A DNA stretch of 8,672 bases, taken from CAYSPU01 sp964432995 (GTDB lineage: Bacteria > Verrucomicrobiota > Verrucomicrobiia > Limisphaerales > JAHDYP01). Shown one piece after another: positions 6,450-8,672 of this stretch (its first letter is position 1; every line of letters begins with the position of its first letter). Position numbers and translations under genes: made by a program. A model generated the notes under the pieces. It saw nothing but the letters and a program-made list of their open reading frames with translations. It did no database searches and was not told the DNA's origin. The DNA is taken from positions 1 through 8,672 of the forward strand of contig CAYSPU010000247.1 in NCBI GenBank assembly GCA_964432995.1, given 5' to 3'.

Positions 6450-8477
6450 CTACGGCGTCGCCTCACGGACCCGATAGAACCGCCGAGGGTTCGCCGACAG
6501 ATCGTATTCGGTCAGTTCGAACCATCCGCCCTCCGCAACGGCCTCATACCAGAAGACAAAGGACATCTCCGGCAACTCCGGCCGCAAGGCGTCCGTGATC
6601 TCCAAGACGTAGGCCCGTCCCGGTTCCCCGGTCACTCGCACGCGGAACGCACCCGCTGGCGCCGGCTGAATGCTCAGGACCGGCCGCATCGGTTCCCCGG
6701 CCGTGCGCATCGGAAACCGTGTGCTGGTCGCCATCACCGAGTAGACCTGCACCCCGGGATAACTCGTCGCGTCGGACTTCAGCAGCTTGACGAAACGCAC
6801 CACACCCTCGTAGTCGCGCCCCGGCGATAGCATCCCCGCCGGGATCTCACAGGAGGTCGCCGTGCCCGGCAGCTCAGGCACCCCGTCCGAGCCGGTCTCC
6901 ATCACCGTGTCGCCCTGGTCGTCCAGAATCTCCACGATGATCACGTCCTCGCCGCCACCCTCGGAGAAGGAAGCCCATGCGATCGAGAACGGCTGAGCCT
7001 GGTCGATCATCTGCATGCTCCCGAGATCCAACAACCGCGGCGCCGTCGGCAGCGCATCGCCGTCCATCGCCAACTCGAGCGACCGCACCCCGTCGCGCGC
7101 GGTCTCCAGCGTGAGCGCGCAGTCCCCTTCGGGTAGAATGCGCTCCAGGTCGGCGGCAAACGCATACTCGGAAAACGCCTCGCACATCAGGCCTTCCTCG
7201 TCCAAACCAAGGGGAATCTCCCGGCCGTCCGGAAGCCGCAGTTGGGCGCGGGTCACGGCGTTCGGGGCGTTCAACTCCGCCTGGGCCAATACGAAGTGGT
7301 GGAAAGACGGTTGGGGCAACCCCTCCTCCTGCCAGTAGTCTTCCCCCCGCATCAACAGCACCTCCCGGACGTCCGTAGTCAACGGCACTGCCGCCGCAGT
7401 CGAAAAACTCCCGCGGGTTAACCGCAGCCGGTTGCCGCTCGGATCCTGAAACCCCGGCCCCGTCGCCGACTCGTTCAACGTCCAGCGCACCGTCGCCGAC
7501 CCGGGGAGGGGCGCGGACGCGATCGCGTAGAGAGTCGTGGCGGTCTCATCCCATCGGTAGGTCCAGCTCAGCGCCGCCGCGTTCGTGCTCCAGGTCACTG
7601 CCGCCTCGGGCGACATCGGCTCGTTGAACCGGAAGGCCACGACCGCAGCCGTTGGCACCCCGGTCGCCCCGTCCGCCGGGAGGCTGGATTCCAGCGCCGG
7701 AATCCCGGAGGAACTTCCGCCAGCCGTAGCCATCGGGAACTCGGTGCCGCAGTAGTAGGCAGCCACGGCCCTCACCGCAGGACACGCTCCCGTCGACTCG
7801 CGGACCGCCTTCAGCCAGACCAGCTCGCCTGTGTAGCGCCGTCCCGACAGCAGGGTTCCCGCCGGGATCGTCATCGATACTGCCAGCCCGTTCAGCGCGG
7901 CGGGATCCCCCAGAAACGGCGTCTCAAACACGGGATCGCCCGCCTCGTCGATCACCGTGAACAGAACGGAATCGGCCGCCGATCCCCCTTCCCACAAATC
8001 CCACTGCACGGTGAAATCGCCCCCTGCCGCAATCGATCGGGCCTCCTCCAGATTGGCAATCCGTGGCGGCGGCGGAAACCCGCGGCCGCTCAATTCGACC
8101 GAGACCGTGCAGGATTGGGGGAAAAAGTTCGTCCAGATCCGGAATTGGTACACCCCTTCCGGATAGGCTTCCTCGAGGTCCAGCAGGGCTTCGAAAACCT
8201 CCTCGAAGACCAGTGGATCGCCGGGCTCCGGACGGCTGAGACCGGTCTCCTGGCCGCTCGGCCGAATGACCGACACGCTCTGCATCCCGACCGCCGACGC
8301 CGAGTCCGGCACCGCCAGCGCAGTGAACAGAAACCGGTCCTCATCGGCCAGCGCCGGCCCAAAGGGCTGATCCTGGGTGTAATGCTGGCCCACCGCCACC
8401 ATCGCAAGGTGATCCGCACACACACCGGTCGGAACAACCGCCAAAACCGCTCCCCACACGACAGATTTCCATCGCAT
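6450..8477 (-). CDS. Secreted protein of unknown function with a duplicated module, SbsA-like Ig domain and RFYRV-type tail
   Basis: 675 residues from the ATG at 8477. That start is chosen over the GTG at 8504 (which adds nine residues) because GGAGGAAGG sits a few bases upstream and the protein then begins directly with a signal peptide (MRWKSVVWGAVLAVVPTGVCA, cut before D22). The mature protein has four parts: module A (about 30-253); an SbsA-like/Big_5 Ig domain (about 262-362: LPADGATGVP, FRFNEPMSPEA, then QDPSGNRL and GSFSTA); module B (about 378-594), a diverged copy of A; and a C-terminal region (about 598-675) ending in RFYRVREATP. Anchors shared by the two modules are IPAGTLLSGRRY and IPAGMLSPGRDY, FPMATAG and FPMRTAG, GDPVFET and GDTVMET. 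I see no catalytic motif, membrane anchor or lipobox. The architecture suggests a beta-rich exported or surface protein. I do not recognise the module, and no function is assigned. It is a conceivable cargo of the nearby secretion system, but nothing in the sequence shows that. Confidence 0.88.
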   Translation of the reverse strand: MRWKSVVWGAVLAVVPTGVCADHLAMVAVGQHYTQDQPFGPALADEDRFLFTALAVPDSASAVGMQSVSVIRPSGQETGLSRPEPGDPLVFEEVFEALLDLEEAYPEGVYQFRIWTNFFPQSCTVSVELSGRGFPPPPRIANLEEARSIAAGGDFTVQWDLWEGGSAADSVLFTVIDEAGDPVFETPFLGDPAALNGLAVSMTIPAGTLLSGRRYTGELVWLKAVRESTGACPAVRAVAAYYCGTEFPMATAGGSSSGIPALESSLPADGATGVPTAAVVAFRFNEPMSPEAAVTWSTNAAALSWTYRWDETATTLYAIASAPLPGSATVRWTLNESATGPGFQDPSGNRLRLTRGSFSTAAAVPLTTDVREVLLMRGEDYWQEEGLPQPSFHHFVLAQAELNAPNAVTRAQLRLPDGREIPLGLDEEGLMCEAFSEYAFAADLERILPEGDCALTLETARDGVRSLELAMDGDALPTAPRLLDLGSMQMIDQAQPFSIAWASFSEGGGEDVIIVEILDDQGDTVMETGSDGVPELPGTATSCEIPAGMLSPGRDYEGVVRFVKLLKSDATSYPGVQVYSVMATSTRFPMRTAGEPMRPVLSIQPAPAGAFRVRVTGEPGRAYVLEITDALRPELPEMSFVFWYEAVAEGGWFELTEYDLSANPRRFYRVREATP
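6696..7346 (-). repeat. Module B of the internal protein duplication
   Basis: Codes for residues about 378-594 of the secreted protein. Landmarks matching module A in order are GEDYWQEEGLPQP, LPDGREIPL, ILPEGDCALTL, APRLLDLGS, GDTVMET, IPAGMLSPGRDY and FPMRTAG. The copy is well diverged and its cysteines sit at different positions, so the duplication is old. Confidence 0.75.
7392..7694 (-). other. SbsA-like (Big_5) Ig domain region
   Basis: Codes for residues about 262-362 of the secreted protein. The opening LPADGATGVPTAAVVAFRFN, then EPMSP, and the closing QDPSGNRL with GSFSTA match the usual pattern of bacterial SbsA-type Ig domains: a P-x-D-G-A opening, an F-x-x-P-M motif, and a D-x-x-G-N turn. 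It sits between the two copies of the duplicated module. Confidence 0.75.
7719..8390 (-). repeat. Module A of the internal protein duplication
   Basis: Codes for residues about 30-253 of the secreted protein. It runs from GQHYTQDQPFGPAL through RPSGQETGL, AYPEGVYQFRI, PPRIANLEEA and GDPVFET to IPAGTLLSGRRY and FPMATAG. The same landmarks recur in order in module B (6696-7346). This copy has three cysteines, at 123, 232 and 243, the last two spaced as if they could form a disulfide. Confidence 0.75.
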
Positions 8478-8479
8478 AA

Positions 8480-8491
8480 CCGCCTTCCTCC
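8480..8491 (-). promoter_or_regulatory. Ribosome binding site deciding the start of the secreted-protein gene
   Basis: On the minus strand GGAGGAAGG lies about 5 bases before the ATG at 8475-8477. It is the clearest Shine-Dalgarno sequence in the window; the other starts have weak or none. It supports the ATG over the upstream GTG at 8504. Confidence 0.75.
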
Positions 8492-8531
8492 GCCCCCCAG
8501 ACACCGCGTGCTCTGATTTGGAATCCTGCCA

Positions 8532-8561
8532 ATCCTAGACGAACGAGGCGCTCCTTCGCAA
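8532..8561 (-). promoter_or_regulatory. Possible sigma-70-type promoter for the secreted-protein gene
   Basis: Minus strand: TTGCGA (8556-8561) and TAGGAT (8532-8537) separated by 18 bases. Each matches four of six consensus positions. It would place the transcript start near 8525, about 48 bases before the ATG. The match is only moderate and the call is tentative. Confidence 0.3.
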
Positions 8562-8583
8562 GCCCAGTAAGAACACCGCGAAC

Positions 8584-8625
8584 ATTGAGGATTGAGTATT
8601 GGGGATTTTGGATTGGCGATTTGGG
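8584..8625. repeat. ATTGRGG heptamer tandem array
   Basis: Six consecutive 7-bp units: ATTGAGG, ATTGAGT, ATTGGGG, ATTTTGG, ATTGGCG and ATTTGGG, starting every 7 bases from 8584. It is AT-richer than the surroundings and lies upstream of the secreted-protein gene. A lone GAACACC at 8571 and GAACATT at 8580, just before the array, recall the GAAC family at 4801-4849. Confidence 0.75.
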
Positions 8626-8672
8626 TCCCGTCCTGAAATAGATTGGTACTTTGGAATGAGGAAATTCGAGTG

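Noticed and set aside
4849..6477. Plus-strand 542-codon frame opposite the permease gene
   Set aside because: It is His/Arg/Gln/Pro-rich with no hydrophobic core or motifs, whereas the minus-strand frame carries several diagnostic GntP motifs.
8412..8426. Lipoprotein lipobox at the Cys near the signal-peptide end (PTGVC)
   Set aside because: The residue before Cys is Val, whereas a lipobox needs Gly, Ala or Ser there. A type I cut after VCA fits better.
8475..8504. GTG at 8504 as the start of the secreted-protein gene
   Set aside because: The ATG at 8477 has a strong GGAGGAAGG site just upstream and begins a normal signal peptide. The nine extra residues would only lengthen the n-region.

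Overview
The window looks like chromosome from a high-GC Gram-negative bacterium, most likely a Verrucomicrobiota member (inference). Three things point there: a didermic type II secretion / type IV pilus-like operon; a secreted protein ending in the RFYRV-type tail common in exported verrucomicrobial proteins; and GAAC/GTTC heptamer repeats filling an intergenic gap, a pattern I associate with Verrucomicrobiota and Planctomycetota. Codons end overwhelmingly in C or G, which also creates many long antisense shadow frames.

Layout. Positions 1-4802 (+) hold the end of a tightly packed secretion operon: the C-terminal part of the GspE/PilB assembly ATPase (cut by the window edge), a GspL-like (PilM+PilN-like) inner-membrane protein, a GspM/PilO-like protein, and a GspD-family secretin. 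The junctions are a 4-bp overlap (GTGA), a 1-bp overlap (TGATG) and a 4-bp gap, so the genes are almost certainly co-transcribed and probably translationally coupled. Together they give a cytoplasmic motor, an inner-membrane platform and an outer-membrane channel. No GspF, GspC or pseudopilin gene lies in this stretch. The secretin has a long Pro/Ala-rich segment before N0, three recognisable N modules, and a Gly/Thr/Ser-rich insert of about 90 residues in the last one.

The secretin converges on a GntP-family permease gene (4924-6363, -). The 121-bp gap between them is almost filled by seven GAAC heptamers facing six GTTC heptamers. Six units of each pair in register into a 39-bp-arm hairpin. 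It is the most distinctive structure in the window and a plausible boundary or termination element.

Upstream of the permease on the same strand, 6450-8477 (-) encodes a secreted protein of unknown function. It contains a roughly 220-residue module present twice, separated by an SbsA-like Ig domain and followed by the RFYRV-type tail. Its upstream region has a strong ribosome binding site, a possible promoter, and a second heptamer array with a different motif (ATTGRGG, 8584-8625). I see no RNA genes, CRISPR arrays or insertion sequences.
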